Below are positions 45,783 through 55,800 of a stretch of 64,000 nt of DNA, piece by piece. The notes under the pieces are model-generated. The model did not search any database. It worked only from the letters and a program-made list of their open reading frames with translations, and was not told the DNA's origin. The stretch comes from Clostridia bacterium (lineage in GTDB: Bacteria > Bacillota > Clostridia > Christensenellales > Aristaeellaceae). The stretch spans positions 1 to 64,000 of the forward strand of contig JAFROK010000042.1 of NCBI GenBank assembly GCA_017429695.1, in the 5' to 3' direction. How positions within the stretch are numbered: position 1 is the first letter of the stretch; the number at the start of each line of letters is the position of its first letter. The position numbers and the translations under genes are program-made.

Positions 45783-47098
45783 AGATTGCCCTGATTGGCT
45801 CCGACGTTCCCATGCTTTTGCCGGCCATGCTGGCGGACCTGCTGTTTGCCGGAAAGGAAACCGGCGCGCAGGTCGCCGCGGAGGAAGGCAACCCCGCCAT
45901 GCGGGAAGTGCTGCAGGGATACGGGGACGCTGTTTTCCGCCGGGCCGGCGCCCGGCCGGGAAGTTTTACGGTGACCGGCAGCCGGCAGGAAGTGCTGGAT
46001 GGCGCGGACTGCCTGGTCTATGCCGGGGATCCGCAGGCGGCCAGCTGTTTCTTCATGGACCGCAGTGCTCTGGAAAGCGACGAGGAAGGCGATCCGGGAC
46101 TGACGGACCAGGCCCGGGTGAACGGCGGCATTGAAGGGCTGCTGCATGCCATGCGCGCCGGGAGGGAAATCCTGAGATTGTGCGACGCCATGGACGAAAA
46201 CTGCCCCGGCGCGCTGGTGATCAATCTCGGCCAGCCCATGGCCCGGACAACGGCGGTATTCCTGAACCGGGGATACCGGTGCTTCGGCCTCGGGCGGACG
46301 CCGATGAAAGGCGCCAGCGGCGTTGATACCTACGCGAAACGGCTGCGGATTCCGCCGGAAAACCTGAAGGCAGAAACCGCGGGACTGCCGGGCTTTGCCT
46401 TCCTGACCGAAATCCGGGACGGAAAGAGCGACCTCATGGGGAAACTGAAAAAGGCCGCGGAAAACGGCGAACTGGGCAGCCTGAGCCGGCGGTGGCTGGG
46501 CTGGTGGGACGCGATCCCGGCCGGGGATGTGACGGACCACGCGGAATTCCTGCCTGCGCAGCCGGACTATATTCCGGAGGAAAAACCGGAATTCGGCGAA
46601 ACCGTGGAAAAGCGCAAGGAACGCATCCTGTATATGAATACCGTGCGGGAGCAGGGGGCGGACAGCCGCGAAGGCGCCATGGCCCAGCTGCTGCTGCTTT
46701 CCAAGGCGCCGCCGGTGCGGCCGATGCGCCTGGCGCTGGCCCTTCTGCGGAAGGAAACGGCGGAGATTCCGGCGGTGACCCGGAAAAACAACGGTACGAT
46801 GCCGCAGCTGCCGGGTGAAGCGGTGATTGAAACGACGCTCCGGCTGGATAACGGCGAGGAGCAGAAGCGGGAAATCCGGGTGCCGGAGGCGCTGGCGGAA
46901 ATCCTGAACGAAGTGGACGGGGCAAACCGGCTGGCAGCCCTGGCGGCGGCGGGTGACCGCGGCGCGGTGCGGGAATACGTGGAAACGGATCCCGCCCTGG
47001 GCGGACTGGACCGGCTGTACTGCCAGGATGTCGTTGAGGCGCTGATAACGCAGAATGAAGAGATCCTTCGCTTCGCTCAGGATGACACCCTGAACTGA
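45779..47098 (+). CDS. GH4-family homologue lacking catalytic and metal motifs
   Basis: 439 residues from ATG 45779, overlapping the ileS stop. It starts MKIALIGSDVP with a Rossmann-like N-terminus and follows the glycoside hydrolase 4 plan to the end (ALVINLGQPM, AIPAGDVTDHAEF, VTRKNNGTMPQLPG, GDRGAVREYVETDP). The metal-binding C-H-G segment of true GH4 enzymes is GLGRTP here, and the N-H segment is GLPGF, so the Mn ligands are gone. The N-terminal GxGS loop is also altered. It is probably not an NAD/Mn-dependent glycosidase and may bind a sugar or nucleotide. The last 13 or so residues (EEILRFAQDDTLN) come from the dispersed repeat copy at 47060. Confidence 0.7.
   Translation: MKIALIGSDVPMLLPAMLADLLFAGKETGAQVAAEEGNPAMREVLQGYGDAVFRRAGARPGSFTVTGSRQEVLDGADCLVYAGDPQAASCFFMDRSALESDEEGDPGLTDQARVNGGIEGLLHAMRAGREILRLCDAMDENCPGALVINLGQPMARTTAVFLNRGYRCFGLGRTPMKGASGVDTYAKRLRIPPENLKAETAGLPGFAFLTEIRDGKSDLMGKLKKAAENGELGSLSRRWLGWWDAIPAGDVTDHAEFLPAQPDYIPEEKPEFGETVEKRKERILYMNTVREQGADSREGAMAQLLLLSKAPPVRPMRLALALLRKETAEIPAVTRKNNGTMPQLPGEAVIETTLRLDNGEEQKREIRVPEALAEILNEVDGANRLAALAAAGDRGAVREYVETDPALGGLDRLYCQDVVEALITQNEEILRFAQDDTLN
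47060..47087 (+). repeat. Dispersed 28-bp repeat, copy 2, inside a coding end
   Basis: Identical to copy 1 over the 28 bases. It lies inside the 3' end of the GH4-like gene, is read in frame, and is followed 8 bases later by the stop and a short ACTGATAACTGG repeat at 47095-47112. Confidence 0.8.
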
Positions 47099-47120
47099 AA
47101 ACTGATAACTGGAGTAAAAC

Positions 47121-47984
47121 ATGTTTATCGCAGACACGTGGACGGACTACGAGGTGATGGATACCGGCGACGGCGAAAAGCTGGAGCGCTGGGGGAAGAT
47201 TATCCTGCGCAGGCCGGATCCCCAGACCATCTGGCCGAAGGGCCGGGAATCGCTGTGGAAGCAGGCGCAGGCCCATTACCATCGCAGCGACCGAGGCGGC
47301 GGGGAATGGGAATTTAAGGAAAAGCTCCCGGAACGCTGGACCGTGGGCCACGGCAGTCTGCGCTTTTATGTCCGGCCCACCGGGTTCAAGCATACCGGCT
47401 TATTTCCGGAACAGGCGGCCAACTGGAACTGGATGGACGGGCTGATCCGGCATTCCGGCAGGAAAGACCTGCGGGTGCTGAACCTGTTCGGGTATACCGG
47501 AGGGGCGACGCTGGCCTGCGCCGCGGCCGGCGCCCATGTGACCCATGTGGACGCGGCAAAGGGTATGGTACAGTGGGCCAAGGAAAACCGGGAGCTGAAC
47601 GGGCTGCCGGAAACATCCTTCCGCTGGATTGTAGAGGACGCGCTGCGCTTTGTGCAGCGGGAAATCCGCCGGGGCAGCCGGTATGACGGAATCCTGATGG
47701 ATCCGCCCAGCTACGGCCGCGGGCCGGGCGGCGAGGTATGGAAACTGGAAAACGAACTCTACGGCCTGATCGAAACCAGCGCGCAGGTGCTGTCGGAAGA
47801 ACCGCTGTTTTTCCTGATCAACAGCTATACGACGGGCTTCCAGGCCAGTGTGCTGAGCAACATGCTCGGCAAATGCGTGATCAGCCGGTATGGCGGAACA
47901 GCCGACAGCCAGGAACTGTGCCTGCCGGTGACCACCGGCGGGGTGCTGCCCTGCGGCGCCAGCGGGAGGTGGCAGCATGCCTGA
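47121..47984 (+). CDS. Class I SAM-dependent methyltransferase (RlmI/RlmK-like, rRNA type)
   Basis: 287 residues, ATG behind GGAG. The SAM site is VLNLFGYTGGATLACAAAGA (about 120-138), with the acidic residue in THVDAAKG, and the catalytic region MDPPSYGRGP follows. This is the pattern of 23S rRNA cytosine-5/guanine methyltransferases of the RlmI/RlmK/YwbD group, but without the PUA domain of RlmI. It overlaps the pseudouridine synthase gene by 8 bases, so both probably modify RNA. The exact base is not predictable. Confidence 0.82.
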   Translation: MFIADTWTDYEVMDTGDGEKLERWGKIILRRPDPQTIWPKGRESLWKQAQAHYHRSDRGGGEWEFKEKLPERWTVGHGSLRFYVRPTGFKHTGLFPEQAANWNWMDGLIRHSGRKDLRVLNLFGYTGGATLACAAAGAHVTHVDAAKGMVQWAKENRELNGLPETSFRWIVEDALRFVQREIRRGSRYDGILMDPPSYGRGPGGEVWKLENELYGLIETSAQVLSEEPLFFLINSYTTGFQASVLSNMLGKCVISRYGGTADSQELCLPVTTGGVLPCGASGRWQHA

Positions 47985-48761
47985 CGTGCTGTATGAGGAT
48001 AACCATGTGCTGGTGGCGGTCAAGCCGCCGAACATGCTTTCCCAGGCGGATGCGACCGGGGATCCGGACATCCTGTCGATGATGAAGGAATACATCCGGG
48101 AACGGTACCAGAAGCCGGGCAATGTTTACCTGGGCCTGGTGCACCGGCTGGACCGGCCGGTGGGCGGACTGATGGTGTTTGCCCGGACCAGCAAGGCGGC
48201 GGCGCGGCTGTCCGCCCAGCTGCAGACCCATGACATGGGCCGGGAATATGTGTGCGTCGTGTACGGCGAGGCGGAGGAGAAGTTTACGCTGACCGACTAC
48301 CTGGTGCACGATCCGATCCTGAACAGGCAGGTAGTCTGTGAGGCGGACGCGAAGGGCGGCAAGCTGGCCATCCTGCACGGGCGTTGCGTGGCACAGCGAG
48401 GCGGCACCAGCCTGTGCGTGATTAAGCTGGAAACCGGGCGGAAACACCAGATCCGGGCGCAGATGAGCAATGCCGGACTGCCCCTGTGGGGCGACGCCCG
48501 CTATGGCAGCGGCATGGCCGGGCAGCAGATTGCCCTGTGGGGGTTCAAGCTGACCTTCAGCCATCCGGTGACCCATGAGAAGATGACGTTCCACGCGATG
48601 CCGGACGGGAATATCTGGAACCTGTATGCGGACCTGCTGGTGGTTCCGGAGGATACCGACGAAAAGCGGGCACCGGAGCAGATTCATATCCAGCAGGAGG
48701 TTGTGCAGAAGCTGGAGGCCTTTGACAAATATCCGGAAGTGAAGACGGACGAATTGCTGTG

Positions 48762-48762
<1 letters not shown>
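47977..48762 (+). CDS. RluA-family pseudouridine synthase
   Basis: 261 residues, ATG behind GGGAGG. The catalytic motif H-R-L-D-R-P-V-G-G is at about residues 48-56 and the conserved KLETGRKHQIRAQ follows. No S4 domain is present, as in RluA/RluC-like short forms. It isomerises uridines in rRNA or tRNA; the target site is not readable. The C-terminal 30 residues are charged and may be flexible. It is coupled to the upstream methyltransferase gene. Confidence 0.92.
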
Positions 48763-49935
<1,173 letters not shown>

Positions 49936-49945
49936 TCGGTTATCC

Positions 49946-49964
49946 GCCGGGAGGAAATCCCGGC
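49946..49964 (+). other. Perfect hairpin between tgt and the DUF4867 gene
   Basis: GCCGGGA (49946-49952) pairs with TCCCGGC (49958-49964) around a 5-base loop. A-rich sequence follows, then the AAGGAGG of the next gene. It is not a terminator by its tail. Confidence 0.5.
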
Positions 49965-49988
49965 AGAAAGATAAAGGAGGAAAAACGT

Positions 49989-50624
49989 ATGAAGATTTTG
50001 TCGGTAATGGATCCTTCCTTCCAGAACTACGGCGCGGTGCTGGGCGGCTATGACGTGAAGGAACTGCTGGAAACCCTGGACAAGGTGACGCCCCTGCCGG
50101 AAGCGGTGGACTATGTGCCCGAACAGGCGGAGCTGATGGCCCTGCCGATCGCGGAGGAACTGAAGAACAACGCCTACGGCGGCATGCCGATCCAGATCGG
50201 TTGGTGCAACGGCCACAACACGAAGCTGAACTGCCTGGAATACCACCGGGACAGCGAACTGAACGTGGGCACAAAGGATTTCATCCTGCTGCTGGCCAAG
50301 CGGGAAGACCTGGAAAGCGGCGTGCTGGACACGGACAAGGTAGTGGCCTACAAGTGCCCCGCCGGCGTGCTGGTGGAAGTATACGCCACGACGCTGCACT
50401 ATGCGCCCTGCAGCGCGAAGAAGGGCGACGGGTTCAAGGTCATCGTCGTGCTGCCGAAGGGCACCAACCTGGCGAAGCCCGCGATCACCGTGAAGAACGA
50501 TGAGGACGAAATCCTGTGGGCGGCCAACAAATGGCTGCTGGCCCATGCGGATTCCGCCGAAGCAGCCCAGGGTGCGAAAGTGCTGATCAAGGGTGTGAAC
50601 ACCGACATCGCGGACCTGATCTGA
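49989..50624 (+). CDS. DUF4867 family protein
   Basis: 211 residues, ATG behind AAGGAGG. The central part (GGMPIQIGWCNGHNTKLNCLEYHRDSELN) is typical of the DUF4867 family, which seems to have a cupin-like fold; the conserved His, Cys and Glu residues could hold a metal. It is cytoplasmic. Function is not established. In other Clostridia DUF4867 genes often sit with sugar-related genes, but here it follows tgt and precedes degV, so context does not help. Confidence 0.75.
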   Translation: MKILSVMDPSFQNYGAVLGGYDVKELLETLDKVTPLPEAVDYVPEQAELMALPIAEELKNNAYGGMPIQIGWCNGHNTKLNCLEYHRDSELNVGTKDFILLLAKREDLESGVLDTDKVVAYKCPAGVLVEVYATTLHYAPCSAKKGDGFKVIVVLPKGTNLAKPAITVKNDEDEILWAANKWLLAHADSAEAAQGAKVLIKGVNTDIADLI

Positions 50625-50678
50625 GCAACCTGAATTGCTCAAAATAGCACAAAAGCGCCGGAAAAGGCGCATGCCGGT

Positions 50679-50707
50679 TTGACACAAGAAAACAAAAGTG
50701 ATATAAG
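50679..50707 (+). promoter_or_regulatory. Strong promoter of the degV gene
   Basis: A perfect TTGACA (50679-50684), a 17-base spacer, TATAAG (50702-50707). Transcription should start at about 50714, exactly where the hairpin at 50714-50750 begins. Confidence 0.78.
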
Positions 50708-50713
50708 AACATG

Positions 50714-50750
50714 GCGCAGATGCCGCACGCGGTCCGCGTGCGGCGGCGCC
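50714..50750 (+). other. Long hairpin at the 5' end of the degV transcript
   Basis: GGCGC pairs with GCGCC at the base; after a small internal loop GCCGCACGCGG (50722-50732) pairs with CCGCGTGCGGC (50734-50744), leaving a tight loop. The whole forms a very stable GC-rich structure at the very start of the RNA, 22 bases before the GGAGGG site. No T-tract follows. It may protect the 5' end. Confidence 0.65.
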
Positions 50751-50784
50751 GGACTTGATTCACGGAAAACGGAGGGACTTGCCG

Positions 50785-51648
50785 ATGGCTGCCGGATATG
50801 TCATGTTTACGGATTCTGCCTGCGATATTTTACCGGAGAAACTGGCGGAGTGGGATGTGGAACTGATTCGGATGCCGTATCTGTTTACGGATGACGGAAA
50901 GGATAAGCTGGACCATGACCAGCCCATGAAGGAGTTTTATGATGAAATGCGCGGCGGACGGGTCGCCAAAACATCCGGCCTGAACGAGGAAGCGGTCAGA
51001 AGTGCATTCGTTCCGGTACTGGAAGCTGGAAAGGACATTCTGTACATTGCTTTCTCCAGCGGCCTGAGCGTGACCTGTGAATCCGGAAAGAAAGTCGCGG
51101 AAGCGATGAAGGGCAGCTATCCGGAGCGGAAGATCCGGGTGGTGGATTCGCTGGCGGCTTCCGCCGGGGAAGGCCTGTTTGTGTACCTGGGCGTGAAGAA
51201 CCGGGAAAGCGGTATGACGCTGGATGAAAACGCGGACGCGCTGGAAGCGGACAAGCTGCATATCTGCCACTGGTTTACCGTGGAGGACCTGAAATACCTG
51301 AAGCGGGGCGGCCGGGTCAGCGCCGCGACAGCGCTGCTGGGCACCGCGCTGAACGTGAAGCCGGTGCTGCATGTGGACAACGAGGGGCATCTGATCAAAA
51401 TGACCCAGGTGCACGGGCGGAAAAAGTCCATCCGGACCATGGCGGAAAGGCTCGGGGAGTCCATCCTGGACGATACGCCGATCTTTATCTCCCACGGCGA
51501 CTGCATCGAGGACGCGGAAAAGCTGAAAGATATCCTGGAAACGGAATATCATAAGAAGGTGGACCTGATTACCGGCATCGGCTCGGTCATCGGCGCCCAT
51601 TCCGGTCCCGGAACCCTGGCGCTGTTTTTCCGGGGAACCCAGCGGTAA
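50785..51648 (+). CDS. DegV family protein (fatty-acid-binding FakB type)
   Basis: 287 residues from ATG 50785 behind GGAGGG with a 7-base gap; an earlier TTG at 50755 lies before that site. It has the DegV opening (FTDSACDILPE), the central GRVSAATALLGTALNVKP and the late HSGPGTLALFF. DegV/FakB proteins bind a fatty acid and present it to the FakA kinase for phosphorylation and lipid synthesis. No fakA is visible here. The gene appears to be transcribed alone from a strong promoter. Confidence 0.93.
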   Translation: MAAGYVMFTDSACDILPEKLAEWDVELIRMPYLFTDDGKDKLDHDQPMKEFYDEMRGGRVAKTSGLNEEAVRSAFVPVLEAGKDILYIAFSSGLSVTCESGKKVAEAMKGSYPERKIRVVDSLAASAGEGLFVYLGVKNRESGMTLDENADALEADKLHICHWFTVEDLKYLKRGGRVSAATALLGTALNVKPVLHVDNEGHLIKMTQVHGRKKSIRTMAERLGESILDDTPIFISHGDCIEDAEKLKDILETEYHKKVDLITGIGSVIGAHSGPGTLALFFRGTQR

Positions 51649-51686
51649 ACGGAAAAATACGGCATGCTAATTTGCTGAAGTCATCA

Positions 51687-51715
51687 TTTATCTTCGCAGC
51701 CTGCGGCGGTATAAT
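51687..51715 (+). promoter_or_regulatory. Promoter of the SPFH protein gene
   Basis: A perfect TATAAT (51710-51715) with a weak TTTATC (51687-51692) 17 bases upstream. The predicted transcription start is near 51722. Confidence 0.5.
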
Positions 51716-51723
51716 CATCCCGT

Positions 51724-51742
51724 GATCCGGGAATACCGGATC
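51724..51742 (+). other. Hairpin at the 5' end of the SPFH transcript
   Basis: GATCCGG (51724-51730) pairs with CCGGATC (51736-51742) around a 5-base loop, just after the predicted transcription start. No T-tract follows. Confidence 0.5.
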
Positions 51743-51778
51743 CGGAGTGAACGGAACCGCTGAAAGGAGCGAAGAGAA

Positions 51779-52663
51779 ATGAGCAGGAAGACAATCAAAG
51801 GACTGATTATCGGCGGCGTGGCGCTGGTTGCGCTGATTGTGCTGGTAACCTCGTGCACGGCAACGGTGGAAACCGGGTATACCGGCATTGTGACCACCTT
51901 CGGCAAGGTGGAAAACAGGACGCTGGAGGCCGGACTGCATATAAAGAGCCCCTTCCAGCAGATTATTTCCATGGATAACCGCGAACAGAAGACCCCTTTT
52001 ACCACGGAGGCTTTCTCCAGCGATATCCAGCAGGTGGACATTACCGGCAGCATCAACTATGCCATCAATAAGGAAACGGCCATGAACCTGTTCAAGCAGG
52101 TGGGCACGGACTACTTCAACAAGCTGGTATATCCCCGGATGCTGGAGATCACCAAGGGCGTGTTCAGCAAGTATACCGCGGAAAACCTGGTGGCGAACCG
52201 CCAGGTGCTCAGCGAGCAGATCCGGGAAGGCCTGTATCAGGAACTGAAGGATTACGGCATTAACGTGATCAGCCTGAGCATTGAGAATATCGACTTCACC
52301 GATGCCTACACCGATGCGGTGGAAGCCAAGCAGGTGGCGGCGCAGCGCAAGCTGCAGGCGGAGATCGAGCAGAGCCAGATGACCATGGAAACCCAGCAGC
52401 AGGCGGAACGGCAGCGCATCAATGCGGAAGCCGCAGCCAATGTGGCCCGGATCAACGCCGACGCGGACGCCTATGCTGTGAAGGTGCGGAGCGAGGCGGA
52501 GGCGGAAGCCAACAAGCTGATTGCCGGAAGCCTGACCGAAAGCCTGATCCGCTTCAACGAGATCAAGGTATGGGACGGCAAGCTGCCCGTCTACATGGCC
52601 GGCGAGGGAAGCACCACCGTGCCGGTGCTGAATCTGGGACAGAGCACGGAAACCGCGGAATAA
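51779..52663 (+). CDS. SPFH/prohibitin-family membrane protein, possible lipoprotein
   Basis: 294 residues, ATG behind AAGGAG. One N-terminal helix (about 8-25) ends in V-T-S-C, a fair lipobox (Cys26), followed by the band-7 domain (GYTGIVTTFGKVENRTLEAGLH) and a long Ala/Glu-rich coiled coil (about 175-250). SPFH proteins form large rings or rafts in membranes and bind proteases. If lipidated at Cys26 the domain would face outside; if the helix stays as an anchor the domain would still be outside by the positive-inside rule. This matches other short bacterial prohibitin-like proteins. Function here is unknown. Confidence 0.85.
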   Translation: MSRKTIKGLIIGGVALVALIVLVTSCTATVETGYTGIVTTFGKVENRTLEAGLHIKSPFQQIISMDNREQKTPFTTEAFSSDIQQVDITGSINYAINKETAMNLFKQVGTDYFNKLVYPRMLEITKGVFSKYTAENLVANRQVLSEQIREGLYQELKDYGINVISLSIENIDFTDAYTDAVEAKQVAAQRKLQAEIEQSQMTMETQQQAERQRINAEAAANVARINADADAYAVKVRSEAEAEANKLIAGSLTESLIRFNEIKVWDGKLPVYMAGEGSTTVPVLNLGQSTETAE

Positions 52664-52685
52664 TCAGTAAAAAGCAACCGGATAC

Positions 52686-52741
52686 AGCAGGAGGTGTGAG
52701 GTAGCAGAATCGACTACCCATTCCTCCTGCTTTTTGCTTTT
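52686..52741 (+). terminator. Terminator after the SPFH gene
   Basis: AGCAGGAGG (52686-52694) pairs with CCTCCTGCT (52723-52731), with an inner hairpin GGTAG/CTACC (52700-52704, 52714-52718), followed by TTTTG and TTTT. Confidence 0.72.
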
Positions 52742-52750
52742 ACGGGCGAG

Positions 52751-52778
52751 GAGATTCTTCGCTTCGCTCAGAATGACA
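52751..52778 (+). repeat. Dispersed 28-bp repeat, copy 3
   Basis: As copies 1 and 2, but ATCCT/AGGAT has become ATTCT/AGAAT, two changes that keep the arms complementary. It continues into an AACTGACAACTGATAACTG tract (52778-52815) just before addB. Confidence 0.75.
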
Positions 52779-52827
52779 AAAACTGACAACTGATAACTGA
52801 CAACTAATAGCTGACCAAAGGAGCAAT

Positions 52828-55800
52828 ATGGGCAAATTCCGAATCATCGGCGGCCGGAACGGACGGATCTGGCCGGAAGTGCTGAAAACCGCACGGGCGG
52901 CCCGGGATGCCGGCCGTCCGGTGATCGTTTATGTGCCGGAACAGCTGACGCTGCAGACAGAACGGGACCTGATCAGCGGACTGGCGCTGACCGGGCTTCT
53001 GAACATGGACGTGATCAGCCCGAAAAAGCTGCGCCTGCAGGTGCGGGAGACGGCCGGCGGCAGCCGGCTGCGGCTGCTGGATGATTTCGGGCGCACGATG
53101 GCGGTGCAGCGGGCGATGACAGAGACGTCCGGGGAACTGGCCTACTACCGGGACATGAATACGCTGCCCGGGGCGGTCAGCCGGGTAAAGGAGGCCCTGG
53201 GCGAACTGCTGGAAAGCGACGTGACCGGGGAGGAGCTGGCCCGGTATGCCCGGGACAACACATCCGGCGCGGAGCAGGCCCGGCTGGGCGACCTGGCCAG
53301 GATCTGGGCGGCATACGACGGACTGACCGCGGGCCGGTTTGAGGATGAAAAGACGGCCTGGACCGATATGGTGAACCGGCTGGAACAGCACCGGATGTGG
53401 GAAGGTGCGGAAATCCTGGTATACGGGTTCGACAGCGTGCGCCCGGACCTGCGGGAACTGCTGGTTCATGTTGCGCCACAGGCCGGGGCGGTTTCCGTGT
53501 TCCTGCTGATGGACCGGGCATCGGTGCAGGACGGCGCCATTTATGCCGAACAGCGGCGGAGCGCGGACCGGCTGGAAGAGAGCCTCACGGAAGAAGGCAT
53601 ACACGCGGAGCGGGAATGGCTGCAGGGGGACCGCCCGGGACAGCGGGAAGCGCTGGCCTGGCTGGACCGCTGCCTGTTTGCCCGGGATGACTGGCCCTGG
53701 GATGGCGATCCGGCGGAGGATATTACCCTGTTTGCGGGGGCGAATCCCACGGAGGAAACCCGGGACATTGCCAAAACGCTGCTTGCCTGGCACCGGGAAG
53801 GCATTGCCTGGAACCGGATGGCTGTTGCGCTGCCCGGCGGATGCGGGCTGGACGCGGCGCTGCGGGCCCGGCTGAAACTGAGCGGGATTCCGTTCTTCTG
53901 CGCGGAAAAAACCGCGGCGGCCTCCCACGGCGTTTGCCGGATGCTGGGCGGCGCGCTGGCATGCATCAGTGACGGATACCGGACGGATACCGTGCTGTCC
54001 ATAGCCCGGAGCGGGTTTGCCTCCCTGGCGGAGGACGAAGCGCGGCAGCTGGAAAACTATGCGCTGGCCCACGGGATTGAACGGAACATGTGGCAGGCGC
54101 CTTTCCTCCGGGGGGAGGAAGCCGGGGAAATGGAAATCCTCCGGCAGAAGCTGGTATCCCCGGTGGAACACCTGCGGGAGGAACTGAAGAACGCCCGGAA
54201 TGCCGCGGAGTCCGTGGAAGCCGTGGTGCGGTTCCTGGAGGCGGAGGACTGCTGGCAGAAGCTGCAGGAGCGGGAGGAAGCGCTGCTGCAGCAGGGCATG
54301 TACCGGGAAGCGGTGGTGGACCGGCAGGTATGGCAGATGCTGATGAGCATCCTGGACCAGCTGTGGGCCCTGCTGGGAGACAGGCGGGCGACCATCCGGG
54401 AAATGCGGCACCTGCTGGATACCGCTCTGAACAGCGCGGAAATCGCGGTGCTCCCGGAAGAGGAAAACGGGGTGATCATCGGGGAAGTCGGCCATATGCT
54501 TTCCGGCGAGGTGGACGCCCTGATCCTGCCCGGCGCCACGGAAGGCATCCTGGCGGTTCCGGAGAGCGGATGGATCACAGACCGGGAGCGGGAAACGCTG
54601 GAAAACGCCACAGGCAGTGAAATCGGCCTCAGCCGGCAGCAGCGGAGCCTGATCCGCCGGTGTGACTATTACCGGACGCTGACGCTGCCGAAACGGAAAC
54701 TGCGCCTGACCCGCAGCCTGCGGGATGAAAACGGACGTGTGCTGCCGGAGGACGGGCTGATCGGTATCATCCGGCGGATATTCCCGAAGATGGAAGAGGA
54801 AGGCAGCGTGCTGGACAGCGGCATCAGCCGCCCGGAAACGCCCCTGAAGGCCATGGAGGATGCCGGCGGATTTCTGGATACGCTGCAGGCCGGAGAAAAC
54901 GTTTCGGATGAGGACAAGGCGGAATGGGAGAAGGCGCTGGTGGCACTGCTCCACAGCAGCCGCTACGGCGGGGCCGTGGGGGAACTGCTCCGGACGTTCC
55001 GGGGCGAAGGCGGCGGCCAGGCAATTCTGCCGGAAACGGCACGGCGGCTGTTTATGACGGACCAGGTATCGATCAGCCGGCTGGAGCGGTTTGCGGAGTG
55101 CCCCTACAAGCACTTTATGGATTACGGACTCCGGCCGGTGCACAGCGTGACATTCGAATTTGAAAACACTGACGCGGGCACCTTTTTCCATGCCGCGCTG
55201 GACCGGTATATGCGCACAGGCGCGTCGGAACCCGGCTGGCCGGCGCTGGACCGGGAGAAAACGGACCGCATCATGGACGATGTGATCCGGGAACTGACGG
55301 CGGAATGGGCAGACGGCCCGCTGAAGGAGGACGCCATCGGCGTGTGGCAGGGGGAAAACCTGACCCGCCGGGTGCGCTACGCGGCATGGGCGCTGACGCG
55401 TTTTGCCGCCAACAGTGATTTCCGGACCATTGCCACGGAGCAGTCCTTCGGAAGTCCTGACAGCCCGGTTCCGCCGCTGATCCTCCGGATGGCGGACGGC
55501 AGCAGCGCGGCGGTCCGGGGCACGATTGACCGGATTGACATGTATGAAAACGGGGAAGGCCTCTGGCTGCGGGTGGTGGACAACAAGAGCTCGGACAAAA
55601 AGCCGGAGCCGGAAAAGATGGAGACCGGGGAACAGCTGCAGCTGATGATTTACCTGCAGGCCGCGGCCAAGGCGTATCCGGAGGCGCGGCCGGCCGGGGC
55701 GATGTTTTTCCCCGTGCAGGATAAGGAAATCAATACGGACGAGACCGATCCGGAAAAGCTGGAGGACACCCGGCTCAGCAAGGTCCGGATGAAGGGCCTG

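Noticed and set aside
47121-47984. DNA methyltransferase of a restriction system
   Set aside because: The DPPSYGRGP region and SAM loop fit rRNA methyltransferases, there is no partner nuclease, and the neighbours are RNA-modifying genes.
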